Source: Telmatactis stephensoni
Lineage: Eukaryota > Cnidaria > Anthozoa > Actiniaria > Isophelliidae
Reading direction: 5' to 3'
Length of the DNA stretch: 64,000 nucleotides
Assembly (NCBI GenBank): GCA_029948255.1
Contig: JALIZF010001777.1
Coordinates: forward strand, 117,501 to 181,500
The notes under the pieces are model-generated. The model had not been told where the DNA came from. It saw only the letters and a program-made list of their open reading frames with translations, and ran no database searches. Shown piece by piece: positions 1 to 13,393 of this stretch (position 1 is the first letter of the stretch; each line of letters begins with the position of its first letter). Position numbers and translations under genes: made by a program.

Positions 1-217
1 AAGAGAAGAGAAGAAAAGAGAAGGAGAAGAGAAAGAGAAGAATGAGAAAGACAACGACAGAGACGAAGAAAGAGACCAGGAATGAGACCACCAGACGAGA
101 CCGAGAAGAGACCAGAAGAAGAGACAAGAAAAACGAGAGAAAACACAATAGTAGAAGAGAAAAGAAAAGAAGAGAAAAGAAAAGAAAAGAAAAGAAAAAA
201 ATGTCTTCAAGCTGTAC

Positions 218-3200
218 CTTGTTGCTGTTGATCATCAGATGTTATCGACAATGGTTCCTCTCCCACATCGTGCGTTCCACTAGTTGGCTCACTACTTGGT
301 TCCTGCGCAGGGCTTTCATGGGTGTGGTGATCATCTTTCATAAGGATTGCACGATCTCTCTCCGTTAGTACTCCACGACCAACTACATGTCGCTTGATAG
401 AGTTGGTGCCGTAGAATAGAATTTCCCCTTTTTCTGTTCCAGCTAAGAAACACTTCCATTGGCGTGCAAGCGCAAAGATTCCCTGTAAAACAAAAGAGAA
501 GTTGAGGTTAATTTTTGCTGTGGTATACAGCCGTTTTCAAACAAGTTGTCCCATTTTCGTGAGTTGATTGTAACTAAAATTTCCCAAATTCTGGATCAAC
601 TGCTGGTATGAATCTCTCCACAAATTCTCAAAAAGCCCAAACACCAACTAGCTCTCCATTACATGATCTTCATGCAAAGTACGTATGCTTATGTTTCGTA
701 CTTTTGTACTTCAAAATGCACATCAACTCAGTAAGTCACTAGAGTCGTTTTCGTATGAGTGGGAAACTTACCGCGCCGTACCGTGACCGTGTCAGTGCCG
801 TAATGTCTATAAAAACATTCGAAATTCATGCCGTAACCGTATCGTATCGTAACCGTACAGTGTTCCCACTCATACGAAAACGACTCTAATCATTATAACA
901 GCACTGAATTCATTGAAATGAAACCCATAAACCTCAAAACCCCGTTTTGAAATTATAAATACCAACAAATACGACATTAAATATTCCTGAATTTCAGTTG
1001 TACCTTGACAAGCTTCTTGTTCTCAGGGATTCTGTTTTTTTGTTCGAGAGCAGACAGAACTTTCTCTAGTCTGGATCCGCATAGTTGTTTTCGTAAGATA
1101 TACATCAGTTGACTTGAATGATCTTCTTGAAGAAATCGCGCAGTGTCGGTGACCAGCAAGTGAATGCCATGCTAGAATATGAAAATCAAAATATTCTAAT
1201 TATAAATACTAGTATATTCTAAAACGATTCTTGGAGAAATTAAAGCAAGTTTAGGAAGGTTGATCCAAAGAAATTTATATACAAAAAGGAGTGGGCTTGC
1301 TCTAGCCTCCTCTGCAGGCAACTCGTTGGGCTTCCTTTGGCAACGGTTATTGGGCTTCCTTTGTAACGGTTATATTGACCGTTAGGAGACTGAGAACGAT
1401 AGGAAGCCCAAGAACAGAGAAAAACCAAAGTGATGCCTGCTTGCTCTTTGACTAGAAAAACTGACGTAACATCAATTTGATAATATGATAATAGGGAACT
1501 TCAGATTTGACAACGAGTACGAGATTGAGTCCGAGTACGTGTTTTTAAATTGGTCTTGTGTGGGATGTTGATACCGAATCATAACCAATTTTTTCATTTC
1601 TTACAATTAATGTTTTATTTTTTTTATTTATTTATAAACTTCGCCCTAGGGCGGGAGCAGCTCACAGAACAAAGGTTCCAAAAACAATCTATGTACAGGA
1701 CTACGGTTCAGTATCAACAACTCACGTAAGGCCAATTTCAAAACTCGTACTCGTACTCAATCTCGTACTCGTAGTCACATCTGAAGTTCGCTAATATCGA
1801 GCCTGGGAGTGAGCAATTGGAACATGCATGAGCATGTACCGAATTCTCCTCCACCGCATGTTCTCCACCGCAGGTTAAGTCTTCTTACTGTCATTCTGGT
1901 AACATGGACTTGTGTGGCAAAGAGGTTAGAGAAACCCAGCTTTGAAAAGACAGAAATAGTGAATGAAAAGGAGACAACAAACCTTTTTGGGTATCTTTCC
2001 ATGTTCAGGTAATGCTTGTGACATCAGACATGCTATAACACTGGTCATTCGTTCATGTCGACTGTTGGATATGATTGCTATCTTCTCCTTCAGTTCCAGA
2101 ATACCAGGAATCCAGGCAATTGATAAAGGTACTATGGTTGTGACTAGACTGTTGTAGAGGTGGTAGTTGCTAGGTAAGGCTTTTGATGATGGAGGTGAAG
2201 ATATGTTAAACCAAATACTTGATAGATGGAATTTGACATCGATGCGACGTGCAAGCTCTACATCCTGTATTGAACACATACATATTAGATAATTAGTTGT
2301 AATGAGCAATTAGCGCTGTCCACGAGATAAATACTTTAATTAGGAGATAAAAATCTACAGTAGAATTTTACCTACTACTGCGTATAGTGAACATCTGCAA
2401 CGTATGGCCCACTAACCCACCGTTTCTCAGACACTAGCCACTTACTGATCACACTTCGCACCATTTACCTACCTAGTACCAACGACTTACTAGCCAATTA
2501 TCGCAACACTTACCGACCACTTATCAAACCACTTATTAACCACTTATCAAACCACTTACTAACAACGTGCCAACTACGTACCGACCACTTATCCGACCAC
2601 TTACCAGCCACTTACGGAAACACTTACAGACCACTTGTCAAACCACTTATCGACCACTTATCGACCACTTGCCAACCACTTACCGACCACTTATTAAACA
2701 CTTACCCACCACGTACCAACTACCGCACTGACAAATTATCTGGCCACTTATCGAACCACTTACCAACCACTTATTGAACCACTTATTAAACCACTTAACG
2801 ACCACTTGCCAACCTCCTACTGAAAACGTACCTATACGGTGCAGAGTTATCACTACTTTCCTACAATAAACTAATCTGAACCATCTATTTAGTTAGAATT
2901 CGTTTTGAATTAAATTATGCATTGTTAAATGTAAGTAAGTTATAGGAGCAAGGATGGCACAGTTGGTTAGTGCGCGGCCTTCGGTGCAAGAGGTCCAGAG
3001 TTCGATCCCCAGTGACTTCACATCCTTGTTTCGACTTCTTTCCTTTCTGTGTAGCTTTAAGTAGCTTTAAATACCCTTAAAACGGAGCACTGATGGAGAG
3101 AGGGGAGTAAAATGAGCGCATCGTCGACCTCGTCGACCGTTTATCAGTTGAATTACTGTCACGAGTTATCGACGTTAAATATGTTTGCTTTGCTTTACTT

Positions 3201-6200
3201 TACTTTACTTTTAAATGGTTACTACATATTTTATCTTCTAAAGCATTCCTCATGAATTGCTTAAATGCCCTCTAACTAACTTCTATATTGATTCGATAAA
3301 AAGGAATTCGGCAGTATAATTGCGGTAGTTCACTTACCTTGTCTAACAAAGCATCCCTCTCTTGACGGTCAATGGCATAGCTCTTCTTTGGAAATTCTTT
3401 GTCTACGTTGGATGGTATCACATCTCCTGCAAATAGAAGAAAAAGTAACTTGACACATACTGGATGTTTGGATATGGACAAATTCTCTTCCCTATTTGGG
3501 TCACCTTTTTGGGCTGCAGGATTCTAATTCTCACCTTCGCTTTCATCATCAGAATCATTGCCTCCACTAGAATCTGATGATAAAGAGCTTAGACTAGAGG
3601 ACGACAAGGACGATAAGTCCACTGTATGAGAATGATCCTCTTCTTTAGGCGATTCAACATTCAGCACTACTGATCCTGAATCTTCTGAAAATGGATTCGA
3701 AAATCCATGAAACGTTTCGTCTTCAACATGATTGGCTTTATGGTTGTCTTGAGTTGTTTTGGTTTTGGATTTCACATGCTGGTTCTTTTGTTGCATCTTT
3801 GGCAAGACTTCACTGCCGCTGCCACATTCACTACCTCCACAAACCTTTATATTCTCAAGGCCACACTCAAGCATTAAGAGATTTAGGTATGAGTTTGGTG
3901 GCATATTGTCAGTGCTCTGTGAATCCGTAAGGCTATGGAGATGGTCCACATTCATACTGAATTTAGTTCTAGAAAGGTTATCTGGTATGGCAGTAATGAC
4001 GCTTTTCTCAAAGTCTTCCTTGTTGCAAATCTCATGAAGTTGTAGTTGAGCTTGATTGCATTTGACGTTTATCACTGAAGAGGTGTTACGATGAACATTT
4101 TTATGGGTGGCGCTTGATGACTCCGATGGTCTGTCCTTCAGTGCTGACTGGTCATCGCCTTCTTCGATGTTGCTTTTCGAGGTTGCAACGCTTTTATCTC
4201 CTGCTTTTTGGACAGACAAAAGTTTTGTTGAGATTCCATCAAAAGTTGCTGCAAGAACTGAAGTATTGGGTTCCTTTCCTTCCACTCTTTCGGCGTTTTC
4301 TCCTTCAATGATGATTTGAATTTCAGATTTTGATGTGCTAACTTTAGGAACAGCAACTTGTAGAAAGCAGAGATTTATTTTTGAAGTCGAAATGAATGCT
4401 GTAAACTCGTTTGGCTTAGAAGAAAGGGAGTCCTCCAGTTTTGTTTCCTGCAAACGCTTTTGGTAAATGTTTTCAGCAGTGCTTGTGCACATATCATGTA
4501 CCAGGTCAACCACTAAGGAAGGGTGTAAAATGTTGTCTTGTCTGGATATGGAAGAAGAGTATCTACAACAAAATAAATTTAGCAGTGAGAAACCAATGTA
4601 CGCAATGTCAGGCCACCTCACTACAAATGCCAGTATTGATGACAATCCATATACTCATCTAATCTATATTGAAACCTCGGTACAACGACCACCTCTCCAC
4701 AAAGACCGCTTAATCTCTCCCAGGATTGCCGTTGGACAGTTGATCTTTAGGAAGTTTAGGCCTAGGGCAGCTGCCTGCCATATACCTAACAATGCTGTGT
4801 TCTTCAGTAATTATCTAGTACATAATATATTGAATCTTGATGTACCTTTGCAGAGCGTCAACAAGTAAAGGAGTGAAGAACAAGTTGAATTCTCCATCAA
4901 ATCTAAAGATGATCACATTCCTAAGTGAGCTTGATATCCTTGTAGGCTGTTTGTCTGTAATGGATTCTCCAGACGAAGCAGAAACACGTCTTATTTCATT
5001 TAGAGCTGAATTCCAATTTACTTTACGAACTGAGTCCTGTTCACTGCTTTCTTCGAGGCTGAAAAGAGAAAAGCAATCATGAAATGAAGATATACATCAA
5101 AATGGTAGTTTTGTCGTTTACTAGTTGTTCACAATAGAACAATATTCAAAACAAACAAATCTACACATAGCTTTTGCACCTGTGATTCAGGTACAAAAAG
5201 CTGGCAAAAACTTCGCCAACGGTGTTAAAAAACAACGGCATCAAAACAAATGACTGTACTCCAAATTTTGTCGACACTGTCAAAAACTACCATGAAAATG
5301 GAACACGACAAAGCTAACCTATCATCTTCTCTGTAACTCTTTCTTAGCACATTCCCATCTGTCACAACTTTTGCCGGCTCAGAGCTCGAGGAACTAACAT
5401 CAGCTTCATTCTCTTGGTCTCTCTTGTCTTTTCGAATCTCAGACTTCTTAACGAGCAGAGGCTGCTTAAACTTTGGTGGATTTCGATAGTTGAACTGCGG
5501 TACACCCGGTAGAACAAATGGATCACTTGGCTCTGTTTCCTGTAAAGAAAAAATGCATAGAAAATTATTGAATTGAAACAGCTCAGTTGCGACAACAGTT
5601 CTTCTGTACAATCTCTGTGCAAAAGTGTGAAGTCGAGTTCTTAATTAATCTGAGAGAATATGCAAGAGAGGTTAAGGAGGCTATCTTGTTCATTCCTCCT
5701 CCTTGCAATAAAGCCGTTGGTTATTCATGCTCTCGTACAGCAGCTACACAGGCCTTTTGATCAAAGCTGGCAAGGTTTAAAAAACATCACTTCAATCTCT
5801 AAATTACCTTTAAGTTCTCCACAATGTTGAACACTCTCTTGTTTGGTGGAATATCTGCTGGTATACTCCAGTTTAGACATTCTAACTGTGAAAGTTGCTG
5901 TGAGTAGCGGTTTACAAGTTCAGGGCACGATACAACAAAGTCGGAGATATGAGCAGCTTCACCATCCACAAAGTCTGAGAGATCATTAGGGTTTTCAACA
6001 GCAGATGCGAAGGATTCCACAGAGAAAGCGCTGTGCAAGGGTTGTCTGGAAATAGAGAATATTATCGAGGTCTTTAGGACACATGTAGTAATAGAAGAGA
6101 CAGCACAGTACGGACCTATTTCTAAGGTCAAATATACTATGCATATAAGAGTAGAGTAGATTTCATATGACCGTGAAAACGACACAGTTTTTATAGACAT

Positions 6201-9200
6201 CACGGTACTGACACGATCACTGTCAGCGCAGTCCATTTCACAGTACTCTTAGGGGAAACTACGCTGTTTACAAAAGATACTATCACAAACAAGCCCCAAA
6301 AGACAGCAAATTAACCTTCTACCATATAGGTGTAAGATTGGTCCACACAATGAAATATGGGGTTGAAAACAACAACAGCAGCAGCAACGACAACAAAAAC
6401 AACAGCGACAACAACATCAACAACAGCAGTAGCAACATCAGCAACAACAACAGCAGCAACAGGCACAGCAACAACAGCAACAACAGTAGCAACATCAACA
6501 ACAACAACAGCAACAACAATTATACAGCAACAATAGCAGCAGCAACAACAGCAGTAACGCCAGCAACAACAGCAACATCAGCAGCAACAACAACAACAAT
6601 AACAACAAGATATCCCCCAAAAACCATTTATCAATATTCTCATTCTCTAATCAAAACATGCAGATTGGTCCTAAAAAATGAAACAATCTTCCAGTAAAGT
6701 TAACGAAACGATTTTCTTGAATTTACTACTGAGAGTACTTACTCAATTGCATCAACTTCATCATCGTCTATTTCTTCCTCTTCATTAACAAGACTACCAC
6801 ATGAATAGAACGATCCTTGTGATGAGCAGCTAGCAAGTGGTAATGCTCGTAGTTTCTTCACAAGACTTGGTTTAGAGTCACCAAGGCTACCAGTCCGGAC
6901 ATATCGCACTTTACTTGAAGCATTGGATGGTGATCGTGGTAGTGAGCCTTGCCAGCTTAGACGAGACGGTGGCTCATTCATGTCTAGTTTTACAGAAAGA
7001 TGGAATATAGTTATTTGAAATGAAATTTAAAGGAGAGGTCTCACTTTGTGGTACAATAGTGCTAGCGCTGGAATCAATGGAGTCAAAAACGAACAGACAG
7101 ACAGACAGACAGACAGGGAGATAGACAGATAGACAAAGAGACAGACAGACAGACAGGCAAGCTGGCAACACATAGCACTGGTAGTGTTAAGTGGTGGCGT
7201 ACGCTTGAGATCGTAATATTTAACTCGAATCATCCACTATCCATAGTTTAAATTGCTCTTAAAGATATCAAGATTCTACTTTAAGTACAATAAACAATAT
7301 GAAACAATGTAAACAACATAAACAATAATGTCAACTTCTACTTCACTTACTTTTTTCGTTTTCATCTGTAATGCTGTGTTTATTATGCATGAGGTACCCC
7401 CTTCTCATTCTGGGAGAACTGCTCGCTTCAGATCCATGATATCTTTTACGGGTAAATGCTTCTACTGAACCAACAGGACTTTGTTCTAAATACGCTGATC
7501 CCAGTGCATCACGGGAATACATGAGTGGCTTCGTGTCCTCTTCGTGAAAATCTCCTTCGTCATAGAAACCTCCGTCACTCCCAAAGCCTGTTATTCCTGT
7601 ATCATTATTGCTGGCATCGAGTTTTTCTGATGTGAAAAATCTTATGCCGTTTATGTTTCTGCCGAAAAAGTTGCAGCCACCCACACAGCCACAGCAGTTG
7701 ACATTCTTGATGGGAGATTTTGCACTGCCAGATGTCTTCCAGAGAAACCAAAGCCGTTTGTATTTCTTGTCGTGTAGTTCTAAGAAACTTCTTTGGTCAG
7801 GAAGGCTTTCTACAAAAGCAAAGAAACAAAATTGTTAAAGACAAAACTGTGGAAACAAGAACTGCAAAAGAACTGTTAAAGTTTGTGCGTGATAGTTGTT
7901 TCTAGTGCTATTTTGGTTTTGTACCTTTTCGATCTTCTGCCAAGGAAACATCAGAAATAATAGGACCAAATTGCACATTTGCTGCCTCGATCCACACAAT
8001 GTCATCAGACAATGACAATCGCTTATGAATGTCTTCAAAGACAGGATCGGCTACGACTGGTTTTGGTGCAAGGACAAACTGACGTAGTTTGACATTCTGT
8101 ATAAACATACTGATGCCCGATGTTGAGTTATCACAGTGAAGTGTGCAAGTGGCCAGTCGCATGGGACTTACCTGTGGGAAAGGAAACTTCCCATTAACTT
8201 GATAAAGTAAAGAAGTAAACGGAAGGAAGAGGAGAAAGAGGAAGAGATAATGCAGGAAAAGAAGAAGTGGAGGATAAAGAGGAAGAGAAGAAACAGGTGG
8301 AGAATCAGGGAGAGGAGAGGAGAGGAGGAGGAGGCGATGATAGTGGTGGAGGAGGAAGAGGAGGAGATACTAACCTGGAGATTACAAGCTATTCCTGTCT
8401 CTACAATAAACAAATTGATATCCTCTAGCGACACCCTGGTCATTCGATACTTAACGTCATCTTCTGTTATACAAATAACTTTCGATTCAGTTACACTTTC
8501 CTCTGGCTTTTCAACCGATTGCTTCTTATTGGATTCTGTATTCTTGCCTTTGGAGTTTCGTTCGTTCTTAGTTTGAGGTTCTGGACTCTTTTGATGTGAT
8601 TCACAAAGTTTTGGTTTGTTGACTTCACATTTGTCTTGCCGATGTCCATGAATACATCTCTTGTAGGGTCTCGGGGGATTCAACTTGTTCTCTTTACTCA
8701 GAACGTGAAATGCAAATGTCTGAGCCCAGTTTAAAAGAGCTTGCAGCTGTAAGAAAATGTTAAAGCCAATGTTAATCACACATCTGCCTCGTTTAACTTT
8801 ATTGACCAAGGAAATCTAAGAGCCAGCAAAACTAGAACTATCAATCAATGGTACAAGTGTCACCCATCCATACCTGTGGAAGTGTTATTTTGCCTGCCAA
8901 TATCCCAAATTGCAGCTCTGTCAGCCAAGCATATTCTAGAGTTTCACTGTCTGGTGGTAATCCTTCTCCAGAGAACATAGCATGGCCACGTAGCTGAAAC
9001 CCTGACAGGCTCAAATGTCCTTGTGATAAGTGTCGTGCAGATACACCTCGCTGTAAAAACAGTTATATCAACATGGTTGGAAGAGAAATATGCGATTAAA
9101 AGGTACAACTGTAGAGTTTTAAAGACACTTTTTCATGCATCAATTTGCTGTCTAAATCTTAATTTGTTTCACCTTTGAATTGCACTAAAACGTTTGGATG

Positions 9201-12200
9201 CAAATAACTGATTACTGACTTTGACACGTGTAATTTCAGTCGCAATAACATATTTACTCCTGCAGTATAACCACAGTTTAGCAGAGTAAGTTTTGAACAA
9301 CTTTGAAACTTTTAAAAACTGCAATAAAATATTGCAACAAAAGTTTTGAAAAATTACAGTGTAAATGGACCACATGAACGACCAAAGTTTTCCAGTCAGT
9401 TTTTTCAACAAAGTTTTCCAATATCCCGAAAAACAGTAGAACTTTCCCTCTGTCTTTGTCTTTTTTACATTTTTTCAAAAGAGGACAAAACTATTGCAAA
9501 AATAAATAAAAAATCGCACCTCATATCCATCAGACACAAGAATGGTCATTGGTGTTAGGTGGAGCTGTAGTCTTGTTTCAGCATGTGATTTCTTCATTTC
9601 AAATGTAAGTCGTTCAAACAGAAGCAATGGAGAAGATGGTTCACTTGCTCCACAGTGCTAAAAGGAAATTAAACATCAACTCAAAACATGGATGCAAAAA
9701 AGCATACACTAAAAGTTATTTCTTTTAGATCTTTTGAGATTTGCCTTTATTGCTAAATAGTGCTGCTATTTTGAATTGTGGCCCGTCAATATCTGATAGC
9801 ATTACTTTGACTCAGTCACCTTGGATGAACAACAAACCTTGGTCAATTCTGCTTTAAAGTCATAAAGGCTGATAAACACATTAGCTTCTAAAGGTCTTAG
9901 TGCAAATAAGTTGATGGTATCCTTGATGACATCTGATGCTTCTTTTACTTGAAACTCAGACACGTTGCTATTGAATGGTGGGCATTCTTGGACTATCTGG
10001 TCCTCTCCAAAATAGTTTTCCTAGGAATAATCAAAGCTTAGAGTTACACTATAGAGGGTCTACGATAAGTTGGCGGGATGCTGGATCTCACCACCTTGGC
10101 CAGCAGAAAGCAGGATTAAAAACCCTATTTCCGTCAATATATGGAGAAGCTTGGCAGCTCTTGTACTGTGAATGGTGCTGTTTTTAATGGTGAACAACAT
10201 CTTAACAAATTAACTAAAAGTACTGACTACATTGGAGTACATCAACAGCAAAGTCTGGTTCATACCTTTATTGCTGCTATGATCTTTATGACAGAACCAA
10301 ACAAACGCAAAGCAGCAGGGCCTGCTTCCAATTCCAAAGTAATGACATCAGGCTCCATATCTGATGGCTGCCATTTTAAAGGCACATCTCTTGCAACATT
10401 GTATTTTGGGTTAGGGATGATTGGATGGTACACATACCCAATGGATAACCCAAGGATAGGGACAGACATGACATCTACCCAGCCATGATTCTTAGCAGTG
10501 TGTCTACTGAAAATGGTACTGAAAGTATCATTGGAGCCAGGTAAGGCACTTTCATCAGCACTTTCGATGCCTTCTTCTGGGAGCCCTGTGCTGGTAGATG
10601 ACCGGGAGCGGATAGCAGAAGGCTGGATTTGAGTTTTTATTGTTGTTCGAGCAAGACAGAGAAGACTTCGATGTAAGGTATCATGCTCTGGTAGACATAT
10701 CCTTGCGACAAGTTTTTCAACCTGGGAAATATAGAAAATATGATGATAATGATGAAAGCAATGATCATGATGATCTTTCTCATAAAAAAATCTTCCATCT
10801 AACCTGAAGGAAGAATTTGATCTCCTCAAATTCTGGCAGAAATCGTAGAAACTGAAGGACAAATGTCAAGTCAAAGAGTTCTCCACAAAAGGCAAGTTCA
10901 GCTGAAAAAGAACATAAACCTCATCAATTTGCTTAAGACCTCTGATGCCAGTGTTTTTCAATAACAAACAATGAAAGCATACCCATTTCTTGTCGATTGG
11001 ATGTACATTCAATAAAGTTGTACTGGTTAGCTAACCAAACCATTTCAAAATCCCGTAGTACAATGTTGAATGACCACTCATATGGCACAAAGGTCACCAG
11101 GTCTGGGCGGTAGTTTCCCTGTCCAGTCTTCCAACATTTCTAATGTTAACCAGCAAAACCTCAGTTTTAGTAATCACATCATTTACTCTTAAAAACTAAT
11201 ATATTATTTCTGATCACACGAATATGAAATGGCCCATCATTATACTTTTTCATTATAATGTAATATTTAAGCAATTTTGTATAAAACAAGCATGCATGTC
11301 TTAACTATGATATAAACATCATGGAGAGGTAGAGATAAGGAAAGCAAGCTTAGGAATACCAGGCTTAGCCATAGTGTTTCTCTTGCTTTTAAAGTGCTCT
11401 ACATCTTCCATATCGTCACTAGTACAGAGACGTGATTTTTTGCTTATAAAAATATTTTCAACATTAATTTGTTATGTGAGCCATGTTTCTGTCTTCTGAT
11501 TATAAACATGGTAGCTAGCCAATCAGTCTGGGTGCTATAATCTCAAATATCTGTTAATGTAGCCTACAGTACAGTCATGTAACTTTGATAAGCTGATTAG
11601 GTTTATAAGCATAATAATATTCTTATGTACCTTGGAAATACCATTTGTGAGCAAAGATGAACCACCAGGTCACACGCACAGCATTAACCTCACATGACCA
11701 ATGTTGGGTGTGGTTCCACACCCGAGGGAATGTCATGTGGACAGCCAGATCCAAGACATCAGCATCCACTAGTTTCCTGTAAGCCATACTTGTACTGGCT
11801 TCTACTTGGAAAAGTTTGGTGATCACAGATGTTGTGTAGCCATATTCATTGACGGTCCATGGTTGATAGACTCCAACATGGGAACCAGCCCCAAAACAAA
11901 CATGAACAGCCTTGGTTTCCTTGGGAATAAAGATGAGATAAAAATCATTCTCAGGGACTTACAAACAGAAATACAACAACCAGTTTAACCACCTGCAAGT
12001 GTCACTTAATATTTTTATCATTTTGTCCTTGTTTATGCTTCAGGCAGTCCTAATCTCAAATGAACAGACATTTTTGATACATTCCTTTATCAAAGAACAA
12101 TCAAAGGGGTGCAAATAAAAACAGACTAAGTGACATATTTCATGTGCTAGTACCAATTAATACTTTGAAATACCAGGAACATTCACTGAACTTTTAGAAA

Positions 12201-13353
12201 ACGTTTTAGAAAACGCAGCTACATGTAGCATCGACCTGCTGCAGTCTACAGTGTAGAATTTAGATGTTTTACATTATTTACAAATATCTGTCAGTAATAA
12301 TTTCATACTTGATCTTTAGAAAATAGAATATCCAGAGTAGCATCAACATCAAAATGGAACTTGACATCTAGTCCTGTGTGGAGACGTGTCTGGCCTGGTG
12401 GAAGAGGCTTTGTTGCTACCATCTCTTGGTAGTCCATTGGGAAGAAAAACTTTTGCAAAGCATCCCTGAGGTAAAAATAAAGAAACAATAGATTAACAAT
12501 AACAACAACAACAACAACAACAAGCAAACAAAAATACCACTGATAATAGCATTGTGTATGTGTGTGTTTTATATAGCCCCACAGTAATTTGTGGGTCATC
12601 AACCACAGAAGCATTTTTCATAAGCTACTGCCCTTGCATGCATGTCAGCATCCAAGGTGGCATCTTGAAGACCTGACAGGACCATCTGGTCTTGGATGTT
12701 ATCCAGCCATCATTTCTGTTGTCTCTCTCTATAGCTTCTATAGTGTTCTACTTTACTGGTAATGATGGGCTTAATACACATAAACCTTCATCTGTTAAAA
12801 TGCTCTTGACTACATACTTCACTCTCTCCCCCTCCTATCATTGCTCTGTCCCATAAGTATTTATAGCTAGTCACTAAACTGCATGGATTAGGAAGAATAT
12901 TGGAACTAGAAGCAAGGATATTAAAATCATGATGATAGCTCTGACTTGAACTGTAAAACTGTCCCTTAGGATTAGTAGACTGATGACTGTTAACTAAGCT
13001 ATCCCTGCTCTTGCTCCTCTTCTTTTAGAGTGGGGCACACAAAACATCTAAGCTATCCTTGTTCATGGTATGAAATTACTTATTACCTTTGTCGATCTAC
13101 CCATGGTCCATAACATATCGATGTACTTTTTAAAAATGCTACATCAACTCCCCAGTGTGGATCAGAGTCAGGAATCCCAGCTTCAACATCACCAACATTA
13201 CCCTCTGGAACAAGACCTATGGAAATAATATCCATCAATTTAATACTTAAAGTGTGGTAAACCATTCAACAAAATTGTGCAACATTTTGCACATTGCTGC
13301 ATGGCAAATTCCAGTGAGAGCAAATGTTGCTTGTATTATGGTCATTCTTCATA

Positions 13354-13393
<40 letters not shown>

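Noticed and set aside
42..368. 108-aa basic frame on the plus strand
   Set aside because: It crosses a purine-rich repeat and the antisense of a BLTP1 exon (218-482).
2410..2820. CRISPR-like array of short repeats
   Set aside because: The units are contiguous and degenerate with no unique spacers, and the genome is animal; it is a minisatellite.
2949..3027. Functional tRNA gene
   Set aside because: It has A- and B-box-like motifs, but no clean cloverleaf, and it runs on into a SINE body with a simple-repeat tail.
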